From Dioscorea cayenensis subsp. rotundata (taxonomy: Eukaryota; Streptophyta; Magnoliopsida; Dioscoreales; Dioscoreaceae), in NCBI RefSeq assembly GCF_009730915.1, contig NC_052481.1, positions 1,860,001-1,924,000 on the forward strand: 64,000 nucleotides of DNA, in the 5' to 3' direction. How positions within the stretch are numbered: the stretch's first letter is position 1; the number at the start of each line of letters is the position of its first letter. Position numbers and translations under genes: made by a program. Shown here one piece after another: positions 11,001 to 26,000 of this stretch. A model generated the notes under the pieces. It saw only the letters and a list, made by a program, of their open reading frames with translations. It did not search any database and was not told where the DNA came from.

Positions 11001-14000
11001 ATATATGCAATCCTTTCATTTCCATCCAAGAAGAAAACTGGAATAATACAAACTTAAAGAAGACAAATTTGTACATGATTCATTAATTTGAATTTAACAA
11101 GGAAAATTTTCAATTTGATACGACAATGGTCAAAACTTAAGACATAATAGATAGATATTCATCCTTAATGTTGGGCAGCCTTAACCATCCATGTCACACA
11201 AATGAAATCACAAGCCCTAAATAGACTAGCTACTATAAATTAAAGTGTCCAGAACACAATGAAGGTGAAGCAAGGATGATCCAAAATGCTGTGCCAATCA
11301 GTAAAGGAACTGCTCAGTAACATGTCACACCTAAACTATAACATTTATGAAAAAGCCAAAACTATATGGTAGAAAATCATGTGATACTTATGAATGCAAC
11401 ATAAGTATATTAATAATTTATAAATATATTTATTTGAATAACTATATCTTGTGGAAAATGGTTAATGCATCACCTTGGGTTGTTTGGTTGCAGCGCTGGG
11501 CCCCCACAACAAAACATAACATTGACAATAATTCAAAAAGTACACTAGCAGAAAGAAAAACTAATGTGTTAACAAAGAACTCCTGTGTGCCAGCCAAAGC
11601 CAACATACCAGTAGTTGTTCTAGTCTCCGCGAGATAAATTGATGTACCTGTGAAAAGTTATAGTTGGAGGTTATAAAAATAGAAAGCAAAGGCTATTGGC
11701 ACACTATAGATGCTTACATCATGTAAAATATTTTCCTCAATTTTGATGGGTTGCACATGTGCTACAAGTTGCAAAGCATTTTTCAAATCCAAATTTTTGT
11801 TATTTTCTACCAGCACTTGAACCTGAAAACAATTAAAAAAATGATCATTTGTACAACCAAAAGGAAAAAGAGAAAATTGCAAATATGTAACAATAATATT
11901 GACCACTTACAAGGCCATAGGCAATTCTTCTCAAACCAAAGGGATCGCTGGTGGAGCTTGGCTGACAACCAACACCAAATAAACCAACTAGACTATCAAG
12001 TCTGTTTGACAGATAAGTATCATAATTGATTAGCACCAGCTAAAAACATTTTTTATAAACAAAAATGTAATAAAATGAAATAGTACTATAAGACAAAAAA
12101 AAATTCCTAATATTAAAAAAGTAAATTGAAATAAGAAAGGCTAGTTAAGCTCTCACATAAGTGAAGTTTCAGCATGATAAGAAAGACATACGAAAACTAG
12201 ACAAGATGTTTCCTTAGAAGAACATGAGTCTGACAACAAAATCGCAAAAGAAAGTGTAACGATAAATCTACTACCAAGAAATATCAAGCACGTTTAATAC
12301 TCATTTGAAGAGAGAACCTGCGTACAAAGTTGATGTCTGCTAAATAATTGCCGTTTACTGGGGTATTAAGCTTATTAAGACATGGTTTTTTAATTTTCAG
12401 TTGATATGGTATCTTCCTCTTCAAAACAATCCTAATTCCTACAAAAATTCAGACAGGTATAAGAAGAACAGACACTATCTTAAGATTACTAGTTGTCTAT
12501 TATGCCATGGTTCTGTTTTATATATTTGCAAGGAGATCTTTGATTTTTCCTCAGCCTGCACTAATTAATTAGACCTAAGTACCCAACTAGCTTGGTGAAG
12601 AGGATTACCAGAACTCATGCTTTTTTAATTTCAGTTGATATGGTATCTTCCTCTTCAAAACAATCCTAATTCCTACAAAAATTCAGACAAATATAAGAAG
12701 AACAGAGACTATCTTAAGATTACTAATTGTCTATCATGCCATGGTTTTGTTTTATATATTTGCATGGAGATCTTTGATTTTTCCTCAGCCTGCACTAATT
12801 AATTGGACCTAAGTACCCAACTAGCTTGGTGAAGAGGATTACCAGAACTCATGCTTTTGGAGTTCCCCACCATATTATATTTGTCAGATTAAACATACAA
12901 AACAAGTGATATTCTAAAAAACACCATCCATGCTGGGCAAGAGGCAGTTGGAGTAAGGTGGGTGAAATCACAAGCACTTTGTGCCCAAGGTGCTAAAGAA
13001 TCTAAATATGATCATACCATTCTAAATGCACACATGAAACTAATACCAATGTCAACCATGCCATCTGATAAATCTCTAATCAAAATAAATTTTTTTACTA
13101 AAAAAGAGCAAATAAAAACAAATAGCCAAAACTATTAATTAGTAGTCATATTAAATCAAATAAAAACTTGTTACTTGCAATATGCAAGGCCTTTTTTTTC
13201 TTAGATAGACTGCACTTTAGCCATGTTAAAGAGCCCATTACTATATAGCCCATTTTAGCATTTTACTTCTTGTGTCTATATATACTTGTATACATCAAGG
13301 TTGTCAGACCCGGACCGGCCCGCCCGGTTCAACCGGAAAAACCGGTAACCGGCCATGTGGCCGGCCCGGGTATACCCCATTGACCCGGGTATTTAAAAAC
13401 CCGGTGACCCGGGCGGTTCAACCGGGAACCGGTTGACCCGGCCGGGTCAATCGGGTCACAATGTTTAATTTTTTTTTTACAATATATAATAATATATTAT
13501 TATTTTTTCATTAGAAACCACAAAATCGTGTATATTTATTAATATTAATTTATAATTTATAATCAATAAATAGAATTACAATATATATATATATATATAT
13601 CATAAATATACCAACAAAAATTTACATTTAAATAAAATATATTAATGTGTTATGTAAATACTTTCTAAAAATTAAATTTATTAAGAAAATAAAACAATAA
13701 ATGAGTGTAATTTTATTATAAAAATATAAAATTAAAGTATTCTAATTAAATAAAAAATATAAGAAAATTTAAAACAAAATAAAAACTCAATTGAGATATA
13801 AGAATTACTGAATTAAATTTCTTATTTATTTTAACAAAATCAACCAATAAATAAATAAATAACACCGAGAGAAGTTCGATAATTATATATTAATATATTA
13901 AATTTGTAAATATTTAAAAAATGTAAAAATAAATGACATAATTAGAAAACTCTACTGTATATAAGGTCATTTATCAATTTAAATATCAAATTTGAGTAGG

Positions 14001-17000
14001 TTTTTATAATATAATTATGGATTTAATATTATATTTGCTCATTATTAATTATTATAATATTTTTTATATTTAATTATTGATTCCGGTTCGACCCCGGTTC
14101 GACCCGGTCGAACCCATTGACCCCTGACCCCTGGGCTTAGCCGGGTCATTGCCCGGGTCGGGTCTGACAACCTTGGTATACATCACAACATGAATATCAT
14201 TCTTCATCTCTTCATCTCTTCATTCTCTCTATATTCTATATATTCTAACAAGCCAATTGGCAGATGCTACTGCCATACCAAGCAGCCAAAAAGATGCCAT
14301 GGCATCTACTATGAGCAAAACATCATGGGAATGCAACCATTTTAAATTTATGCCATCCTAAATTTGCAGTGGAGTTTAGCCAATTTTTGGACAATGCCAC
14401 AGATAAATGTGCAAAATTCATAGAAAATCTTTTTGGACAATGCCAACTTTGCCCGCCTAACACAAACAAAGCAGTAACTAAACCATAAAGCTCTAACTTA
14501 ACATGTAAGAAATATACCTTCCAGCAAATCATAAGAAGTACAACATAAAGGAGTAAGAAAAAAATAAGTTGAGATTGTCTGAACCTGTCAGCAATGGCCA
14601 AGACAATGCCTACTTCAGTCTTTGGAAGTGCATCCCCAGAAAACCTAGGAAGTGTGATCTCAAATAGGGATTCGGCAACCTTCAACAAGAAACAAAAATT
14701 AGTTCTAAAGATAACAAGTAACTAGCAACTGCAGCCAACTATGTGAACAGATGGACAACTAGTAAAACAAGACAACCATAAGCAATAAAATACTATTAAA
14801 GCCCATAAGCAGTCATCTAATTGTTTTATACTGGGAGAAAAAGCTTGAATTCCAAGAAAAGAGAACTTCCTGTGCAGACAAAGAAATTGGCTTATGATAT
14901 TTTTCAATTGCTTTTTTCTATTTACTGATCATAACATGTAGTATTGACAAACCATTCTATATAAAATTATTTCCCTAAATTATGCAATGGAAAAGGTTGC
15001 TAACTAGCAGCAGGGCAAGTTCTTTCACCCTTTGGCACTATTTAATCTTCGAAACATCCAAATTTAAAATAAGAGACATATCGACTTCTAGAAGTAAAAC
15101 CTAAGATACATTAAAATATATATGTTTAAATTGGCCAATAGGATGTGATTGGGTTTGTATTAGTACAGATTTGGCCAATCAAAATATGGGGTTACTAGAA
15201 CAAGTGTTCAAATTGTTCATGCAAATCAACTTTACAATTATTAGACCAACTACTAGTTTAAAAGAAAATAGACAGAGTCATGTAATGAGCTAGTCAACTA
15301 TCAATGATCAAAGTCAAACAACAAAACATTGATAGACACATCCTATATACAACAATCAGACAAGATAAGTTCGGGCATCAGTAAATAAGCCACAATAACT
15401 AAACAGTAAACTGCAAACAAGATTTGTCTACATAGCAACTTCCAACATCTTAGCTTCACAGTAATGGCAACAAAAACACAGAGGATTGCGCCAAAAGGTA
15501 ATTTGTTTACCTGCTGTGAATAGCCATCCCTGAGGGCATAATGACGCCCCATTATTCCAGCAAGGGAAGTAAATTCAGTAACAACAGAAGTAGCAAGATC
15601 AGACATAGCCAGGCCTGCAGCTTCTTCAAGCACTGGGACAAAACTCCTACTCAATCCTAGAGCAGTGCTAAGTTTTCCAACAGTCTTTTCAATTCGTGAA
15701 ACTTTGTCCAGCATGGTTCCTAGTTTCTCCTGGTTAGTTATCATAACCATGAGAAAATATAGTGAATGCAAGAGTATGAAATATCAGTGAATAATTGTAA
15801 AAATGGCTGAGCTCACATGAAAGAGTATCCCACTAAGCTCCCTTCGAAATTCAGAAAATTTCTTTTGAATATCCAGACTAAAAAAAAATTTTGCATCTTC
15901 ATAGCGAGCTCTGACCAATAAGTCCAACCATTAAAGATGTTAAAAAGAATTTATAATTAAGTGATGGAATAAATACTGAAAATAAGGAAAGCCAGCTTTC
16001 AAGTTAAATTATAACTGTGATCCAACTAAAAATGGAGCATATTTCATAGCAAGCATCAAAAACAGTAAAATAAATAATACAGTTATTTTCTCTGGAATTG
16101 AAACAAAAGATGCAAGTATCCATGTCTAACCTAAGAACAGCTTCATTCCCTTTAGTAACAACCACTTTATCAATTACACCATTAGCCACCTTAGGACAAA
16201 AATGTTAATATTGCAGAGAAAAATTATGCCCAGACAAGGAAAAGATCGCATATATAACTAAAAATGAATATCAGAAAGACACTTAAGTCTCACAGCAATG
16301 AAGTATGGCAACAGCTTGTTGCTTGAGTCATCTATCAAGTGAAAATATCTCTGGTGTTTCTGCATAACCTGCAAGATTGCAAGTAATATCAAGTATTTGG
16401 ATAAACGAACGGGATGCTGCATTTTTCATGTCAATACTAAGATAAATTTAAACAGAAAAAAAGTGAAGAAATAAAAATGGTCATCTATTAATTTAAATGG
16501 ATTGATGGTCATTATTAACATGATTTTACTGTTTTGGTCATGATTTTGAAATCTTTATTAGAAAAATATCCAGTTAAAATCTGAAACCCTGAGCACTTCA
16601 ATGCAAAAATGAAAGGGCATAGTTAGAATCTTCAATATCATGAAAGAAATATTATACCAATTGAATATAGCACAATCATATACACAATGATATCATCAAA
16701 CATAAATCCATCATTGACAATGCCAAAACGTGTAGAAATGTAAACAATCACAATGAGTTGGTGTGCCACCTGATGAGAAGTCATATCCTATAGCACAAGG
16801 ACATAACAATTCCATTTGCACTCATAATCATTATTAAAAGTTCACCCAAATTGCATGGTTTGGTGAAAGTCAATATTGGTTATTAACCCACACAAATAAT
16901 AGCAAAAGTTATCAAAGGAATACCAATGATTAAGAACATCTCAAAATTGAGACGATTGATTTGGAAAGGAACTAAAAGTATATACTATTGAAGACTATAT

Positions 17001-20000
17001 CAACTTACCATAATTAATATATCTTTCGGAAGTTCTAAGAATGATTCATCAAACTTTCCCAGAATTGGTACAGGTGCCTCAACAAGATTCGCAACCTAAA
17101 CATCATGACATAAGAAATTGTAACATGCTATAAAAAGGAAATATAAAGATGGTGACGAAACTATATACCTCATTAAGCAAGTTATCATCCATCACAATAC
17201 AACCGCCAACACCTTCCGCCAATGAAATGGAATCACGAACAATATTTTCTTTCCTTTCCTATAATATGAAGTGTTATATATAGTCCCCCATCATTAAACG
17301 ACAAGTGACATGGTGTGTTGCATCATTACCCTCAAGATCACAGAGAGATTCTTCCAAATAATGACAACAAAAATACTAATAGATGCAATATATTTGGCAT
17401 GATTGGCATTAATGGCAATATTTTGAATGAGTGACTCAAATAGAACCATAGAAAAGAGATGCTTCCTAATACAACTCACAATGAAAGCATCATTATCTAA
17501 TCAGAAATTGATGTGGCGAAAAGAATAAAAATAGCATCATTGCCATTAATCAAAGACATAATGCAAAAAACCATAAGCAAAAGTCTGTATTAGGCAAATG
17601 AATTAATTAAAGCAATTGCAGAATGTCTTCTCAGGTACCTCCATGTCAATCACTACTCCTGTTTTCACCAAATAGTTTGAATGAGTCTCAGCACTTTCAA
17701 CCTAATAAATAAGATTACTCTCAGTAAAAAATTGATAAAGCATTTAAGTCTAAACTATTTAATAATTGGGTTAGTACATATACTGATCTCAAACTCCAAA
17801 CTTTAAAACCAATAGAAAATGGAATGACTGTTGAAAGAACACAATGAAAAGAAGCATGATTCCTGTGCTGGTTCAGAAAATTTGCTTCTCAATAACAATG
17901 AATCAGATAGAGTAATACAAGAGAAAGGATATTACTAAGATGAGAATTATATAAATTTGAAAAGCTCAAAAATAAATGAAATCAAACCCAGATTATGTTG
18001 TGGAACTGCTTAAAAATGAGAAAATGGAAGAGAAATTAGTTTATAACTAAAACAAAAGCCTCACATTGAACCATGTGGATCATTTTAATGTAGAGAAACT
18101 GATAAAATTATAAAAACTCAAAGGAAATTAAGAAATTTTTAACCATAAAAAAAATAATGAAACATTATGGACAAAATGTAACTAGAATATGGTGTACAAT
18201 TTGCTTTCCAAATACCATACCTCAAACCAAACTATTATAACTTCAAAGCAGTCTTAAACACAGCATGAAGAAATAACAGAAATAAAGAAAGAAATAACTG
18301 GAACAATTGCCTTAAATTAAGTACCTCAAAAACAGCAGAGGCTGAATTGCGCAAACCACACGACAGCCTCCCACTAAAATCATGTGCAAAAGTCAGAAAA
18401 CTGTGGTGCTTATTATAAGTTTAGCAAAAGTTTAACTCCTATTCTAGCAAAAAAAACACACATAAGACTGGGAGCAATATAAATGATTTTAAGAGCCAGT
18501 ATGATATCATCAATTTTCAAAATTTATCATGCTAGCTTTGTGCCTTAAGCTTAAAGATAGGAAAGGTACATCAGGAACCTCTTATAAACACAAGAAACCC
18601 AAAAGCATACATTTATTGGCATCCATTGAACATAATAAAAAAAAATTTAAGCTGTCCTGCTCAATTAGCATACACAAAAACAACTTAATAGAATACTAAC
18701 ATGGAGAAGAACAGGTAATATGGCTGGCATTGAGAGGAAAGGTTGTCATAAAATGCATGGTTTATTTTTCCATACACCTGAATCTCATTATTTACCTGAA
18801 CTAACGGAAAATATTTATTTAGAATATATATAGATATATATATTCCAGAATTAAGCCTCTTATAACAATGGTGTAAGATGATATGAAGCAGGAGGAGTTT
18901 TACCTTATAACACCAGCAAAGACAAAAGGTACAATATTGTCTCCATGTAGTGCTAATATCCAACGGATAGGTCGACTAAACGTAAACTGAAAAAGAAAAA
19001 ATAGAAAATACCACTATGATTATAACGATAAGGTTGAAGCATAATCACAAACTAACATAAACTGATAGCTTATCACAAATAGTTATTATCCCATTATACA
19101 TAAAAATCATTTTAAAAGTAATCCCTAGACATTTATAAACAATTTCAGCATTTCATATAACACCACATGGGGAAAAAAGTAAAGGATTTAGAAGGAAATG
19201 TAGAAAGCAAAGAAAGGAATACTATAATGAACTTCTCATTGTTATATTTTTTTAGCAGTCAATTAGGAATCAAACTGCATTAATTTGAGCATTTGATATA
19301 ACACCACATGGGAAAAAAGTAAAGGATTTAGAAGGAAATGTAGAAAGCAAAGAAAGGAATACCATATTGAACTTCTCATTGTTATATTTTTTTAGCGGTC
19401 AATTAGGAATCAAACTGCATTAATTTGGAATGAGAAATGTGAGGCAATCATTTGATAGAGTTCATGATGGTTACAGCTTCAGGAAATCACAATAAGAACT
19501 GTCCTTAATGGAGCAAGCATTTAAAATCATATGCACACATCAAAACCTATTAATGCTTGAAACATGCTTTTAAAAAAATAGTTAAAGAATGTCAATACAA
19601 GCATCAAGCTCAGAGGCATATTTACCTTGGAGTTCCACCGCATTGACTTTGGAAATGAAATATTAGAAATAATCTTTGGCAATTCTTCGGCCAACACCTA
19701 AGCAAAAAAACAAGCATACAACACAGAAGAATATTAAAATGTAACACTTCCCAAAGCACAATACATACTCACAAAAAACAATAAGTTCTGCAGGATCCAA
19801 TCAGAGCAGCACTGGAAACAAGACAGAAGGGCAGAAACAAAATACGAAATCAGATTTGGAACACAACAAAGTGATAGACTCATGCTGGCTTTTTGTCATA
19901 ATCATAATCTTGGCCCATAAAAAACATGAAAGAAGCATAATCAACAGTGGCTTGTGTCACATGAGTTAAACACGAGCCTTCAAATTACTTGCATTTATTA

Positions 20001-23000
20001 TAGCTCCCATAAGTCATGAGGTAAAATTGACTCCTTAGTCTTACTGTGTGTATACAACCAGCTAAGAATTCTGAGAAACACATGCTTATCTATTCCTTCA
20101 TATATGAGCTCATGAAATGGTTACCCCAGAAATATGTCAAATAATTTGACTACAACAGGAGATTATTAAATAAAAAGAAAATTGTTATCAATGTATACCA
20201 AGTATACCTCCTGCAATGTACACCAGTATCAAAACCAGCAAACTATATGTTGCTCAATAAATTGTCTTAGGACTTGCTTGGAATCTAATATAGCTTGATG
20301 AAAAATGGTTCAAATATTCCCCTATAAATTAACAGATATATACCAGATCCATTATCTGCAAACCAAATATGACTTAGAGGTCCATGCATAGAAATTTATG
20401 CATTTAACTCAAGATTGTTTTCGGGGGGGTGGCTGGGGAGCACTTAAAAAGGGCAGCATGCCTATTTTACCTCCAAAGCAAATCGTGCGGACTTCTTTAC
20501 TCGAACATAAACATACTCTGTCTTGCCTGTAATATTAATTAAAAAGAATCAAACACTATAAACAAGCAATAATTTCTTAGTGTTTGCAAACATGCAAGAC
20601 AAACCCAGTCAACCAGCAGATCGCATTTGCATGGGACAAGGCAACTTGAAATTTATTTCCCATTATTAATACTAACTTGTGCACATGTATGGCACTCTAT
20701 ACTCCACAATACATTCATAATAAATCTTCTACTCATAGAAAAACCCTACATGTACAAGCATAGATGTTCAACTCAAAATCAAGTAACACGTATAATAAAT
20801 TGTCAATAAAAGAATAAGCAAATCTGAGTTGACAACTCAACAGGAATTTTCTTTATCATGGGTTATCACATCTTTTTAATGTTCTAAAAGTTGAAATAAC
20901 AACCTCAAATAAAGTAAATAATCATGAAAAATCCACCAACTCTCAGGAGTTGTAATTGACAAAAGCACAAGTCAAAACATCTGCTATATAATTAACACCT
21001 TTTATTTAATGCCATAAAAGTCCAAATAACAATCCCAAGTATATGAAAAGGAAAAGTTCATCAGCTCCCCAGCATTATAACTGCCATAAGGCCAAGTAAT
21101 ACATCTACACAAATGGATCTGCATGTCCACAAACAGGCATGGATATGCAAACTGAGCCAGTGACAATAGAGATGATAATGATGCCAAAAATCACACAATC
21201 AATAGGACTTTATTAAGTTTGCATCTCAACATATATGCTCATAAAAATTCTCTCTATATAAACACGCATTTGTGGCATCACATATAGTACATCATAAAAA
21301 CAAACAGAGACAACCAAAATGCTAGTTACGGAGCAACCAAACTCAAGCATGATGACATGCAAAATATTATGTGGCATTGTTCTAAAATAAGGCAACAAGC
21401 AAAGCAATACCAACCATCAAGCTGCTTATACATATCATCAGTAGAAAGAGAATATTTGCGGCAGAAACCTTCAGCAGCCTGACAAGTAATAGAAAACAAA
21501 TATACGGAAAAGCTATAAATTTAATTATAGACATAAGATCAGAATGTGAAATATCCATCTATAAAGTAGAGTTAGAAGCGTTGTAAGAGGGTATATAAAG
21601 GTCAACATGCCACATGAAGAGTTTTGATGGATTGTAAGAACCACTCTACCAGGTACTGCATAATCAAATATAATTTTTGGTTCTAGGAAAGTCAGAGGAA
21701 TTTTGTGCTTTCTTTCAGCAGCAGCAAAAATAATTCTTGTATTATTCATCCAAATTAGAAGTCCATTGAAATGCCTCTCAACATAATCCATCTTGTCATT
21801 CAGTGGGCACACAAGCCAGTGGATACAAATATAACTGGAGACAATCCAGTAAGGTCCTACATGCATCATAACTAAAAGATGATAGCAGCATATATGATCC
21901 AATAAGGGATTTTCAAGACTGCAATCTGACTCAAAAATGAAACACCTATAATTATCCCACTACCAAGACAACAGCAATGTGGTTATTAAAAATGTGGCAC
22001 ACACCAAGGATGGTCTAAGTATTCACATTAAAATCATCCAAATTAAAGCATGATGTCAAGGTTTAGATGAATGGACATATGAAAAGGAAGAACCCCATGC
22101 ATCTTTGGATGAAAGAAAAAACATGGGATAAAAGTAATGTCACATATAAAGTTACTTTGTATCTAGAATATCACATTACAGACTAGTCAAACAATTCTCG
22201 CATACAACTTTGAATACTTTATTTTTTGAAAATGTGAATCATTAATGATCATAAGTTTTATAGCTAGACTATATTTATAAATAAGGACAAGAGAATCCAG
22301 AAGTTCTTAAAGACACACATTAGAGATTATCCAAACAATGAAAGTAAAAAAAGTGAGTTTTATTTTTTACAGCATTCATCCTATGCTTCCAAAAATAGTA
22401 ATAACTTTGTGCAATAAGAAATTGAAGTCTAAGTTTGAACTAAATAGAAATACATCGGAAAATATTAATCAGGAATTTAAACAATGGTTGAACAATAGTT
22501 CATGGCAGTTGGAAAAGGTTATTATCTCAGCAGTTTAAAATCACCCTTCTCTTCTTTGCACAGAAGGAGCAAATGGCTTTAAAATAGTTATTATCAAAAT
22601 TAAAAATATCACATTAATCCAACGCAAAAGAGAATGTATCAAAACATGATACCTTAGTAGGATTTCCTTGCTGATCAAATGCTTTTTCTAGTGGAGGACC
22701 ACGGATTTCTAACTCATTCTCTGCTTGCTTCAGCCAAAGGCTCTGGACACGAATCTGAAAGAATGTTCCTTTTATATTTGTTGTAGGAAAAAAAAACAGA
22801 AGGTTGTAACTTATAAACCCACTTAGATAATTTATTATATAACTTTAGCAGTGTTAATCTGAATCACCTAACATAGAACAGGATAAACTTTAGTGTATTT
22901 AAAAAAAAATTATGAAGGATTACTCTCACAACTTTTTAACAGGTAAAGAAAAAGGTACAATTAAAATATGCCATACTATCTACTTGGGGCAGAATGACCA

Positions 23001-26000
23001 CCATAGATCATCCTTGATAGCATTAAGTGATATTGTATGTTCACCATGTGACATATTGGAAATGACTCTGGAAATCAACAGGAACTAGGATCTGAAGACT
23101 AAATAACAAGGTCTTTTTGACCATACAAGCTAAACTATCTTTCCTGGTTACCTCTTCGATTAACTGCATTCAGAAAAGCTTTAATCAATAAAATCTAAAG
23201 AGAAACAATGGCATTCTCTTGGAATAAGTTCACTAATTCCTTAGCAATTTCATGCAGCAAGTTCCTAAATCTATCTTTCAATCAAAGCTCCTTCATTGGA
23301 TTAATCTTGAATTTCAATTGCCAAACTTTTGAAGTACATATGAAACATATACCTAAACAGCACATAGCCATCTATGTCAAGACAACATCCAGAGTTTTCA
23401 AATGATGGTATGAAGAAACTCAAAAGTACTTTTCAAGTTTACCGCCAAATGGCCTCCGCTGATGCAGAAAATACAAGTTCAACCTACTCGTATTGCAAAT
23501 AGTCAAATACAATTCCAATTGGTCCTTTAGTCGCTGCTTAAGCAAGAACAAATTGCATTGGATTTGTATGTTTAAGGTTGAGGGATGGACCTCATCACAA
23601 AGAGATAAGGGTGCAATACACAGCAAGATTCAAAAAATTCAAGATGAACATAATATAATTTAGGAAACTCTCAACAAAACAAGGAAGAAGAAGAAGAACT
23701 TGACCTACATGGCTTGGAATGCAACCTAAAAATTTGATTTAATATGACAAAAAATATTAAGGAATGCAAAATAATACCACTAGACGCCTTGGAGTACCCC
23801 ATGCAGACACTTCTCCATGTGCCAATCGTTGTTTGTCTAGCATTTGCACAATTGATATTTTGAGCTGAAATAATCAAGAAAATTTGACGTTGACAATAAT
23901 TAGCTATCTTCAAAACAGAAACAAATTTACCAAAAATATGCATATGATGCATTTAGGTAAAGAAAAGAGTGTAAAATTTACAGGAACATCAGACTTCCAT
24001 AGACTCATCATGCATCTACTTCATAGAATGATCATAGTCTAACATCAAAGGACCATAAAATGATGAAAACATACTTGCTCACTTGCATCAATTACATCCC
24101 CAGGTGGCATTTCTTCTGTTCCAATCTCAAGCACAAATTCCCTGGGATCGACTCCCACCTGTTGTTTGATATATAAGACACTTGTAAAGCTATATACTTG
24201 CAATGAAGAACAATGGCAGGCTTCACTAATGATTAAAAAATTGATGAGAATGAAAATTCAAAATGAATGACTTCCATGACCCTCACCAGAAAAATGGAGA
24301 CAGATTAAACCCAAACTGCAATGGAAATATTTCTACAGAAATACAAAAGAAGAATATATTAAGATTATGATTCATAGGCAGAGTGGAACATAACAGTTCC
24401 CTATTTTGCGACAGTCAGTATCTAGGGAATTATTTTCAAAGTTTTGAGCCAAAATTGCTAAAAATAGTTGTTCTCATCATTGTCTAGAAATACTAGCATG
24501 GAAATGTTTCATTGAAATAAAAGCCGCACTAATTGCTGAAAATTTGCAACGTCATCCTGCTTGCACGTACAAAAGAATAAATTATCTGTTATTTTCATTC
24601 TAGAGAACATCAGCAATACATTCACATGATTAGGCACATGCATAACAGTCTATAATGATGTGTTATCTAGGATGATGTTTTAATGTTGACAACTAACAAG
24701 AGGATATCATGTTGTTCCATTAAGTCAAAGAACAAGCAATCAATTATAGAAATCAAAACCTAAATTTTCTCAATGCCTGACCTTTTCCACTTCTGCTTTA
24801 ATAGTTTTGGGATGATCCACATGGTTTACTCCAGAACAAATGCCTAACGGATGCCCGAGAGTTTCTCGAGTCTTAACCCAAAGTTGAGCACACTGGCGAG
24901 CTAGGCTGATCATGAGGAGATAAGAAAGTAGCATAAAACAAGTACATTGCAACACATTGAATAGCTGGAATGCTCATGAAAAAAAATAGAGATAGTGATA
25001 TACATGTCTTACCCAGATGGCCAAATAATAAAATAGATACTTCTCATAAAATTCATTAAAAGATCAATGCTGAAAACATCACTAGTTTTATAGAATCCAT
25101 TAACAACAAAATACAACGAAACAATGAATATAACTTTTTCATCCAATAGAAGAGTCAAGAGTTACTATAACCATGGCAACTGTAACATATCATGTTTCCC
25201 ATGTGGCATAACTTGCTAGTTAATGCAAAATATTTTTGAATGGAAAGAGTAATGAAGTCTCACCTGCGCATGCGGCCAAAATACCTAGCACGTTCAGTGA
25301 CACCAATAAAACCTCTGGAATCTAAGATATTGAAGGCATGAGATGTTTTCAGAAGCTGATCATACCTAATATATTGTAGATTAAAGTCAAACATAAGTTG
25401 AAATTATACCAGAATACTTATAAACAAACCAAAGTTACTGATTGCATTCTAACATACGCTGGAATTGCTAATCCAAGTGATAATAGCGCTCGAGCTTCCT
25501 CCTCAAAATTTTCAAAGTGATTTTGTATATGACCAATGTTGGCATGCTGCATATAATATGCACTCATTTCCTTTCTGCAACAAAGAAGACCATGAATATT
25601 GTTTTACTCCACATCTATGACAACAAGCAGCATATACATTACCAACACAATAAGGAAAATTAAAAGATGGCCTCTTTAACACTGATAAAAGTAGACTATT
25701 CACATTACCCATCGAGGAGAGAGTGATTTCAAATTACAGCAATCCTTTGATAAAACCATATGATAGATTGTATAGCTATTCCAAGCTCAGTGATCAGATA
25801 AACAAAATCACCAACTCCGAAAAACTAGGAGCAAATTATATAGCAAATATGGATACTCACTGAAGACCCATTGTAGAAATTTCTGCCAACATCTTGATGT
25901 GATTTTTCAAGGGAAGTTCGACAATTCAAAATTTGAATAATCAACAACTAATTCGGTGCTTGCTTCTTTGAATCAAAATGCGCACTAAGATGTAATGGTC

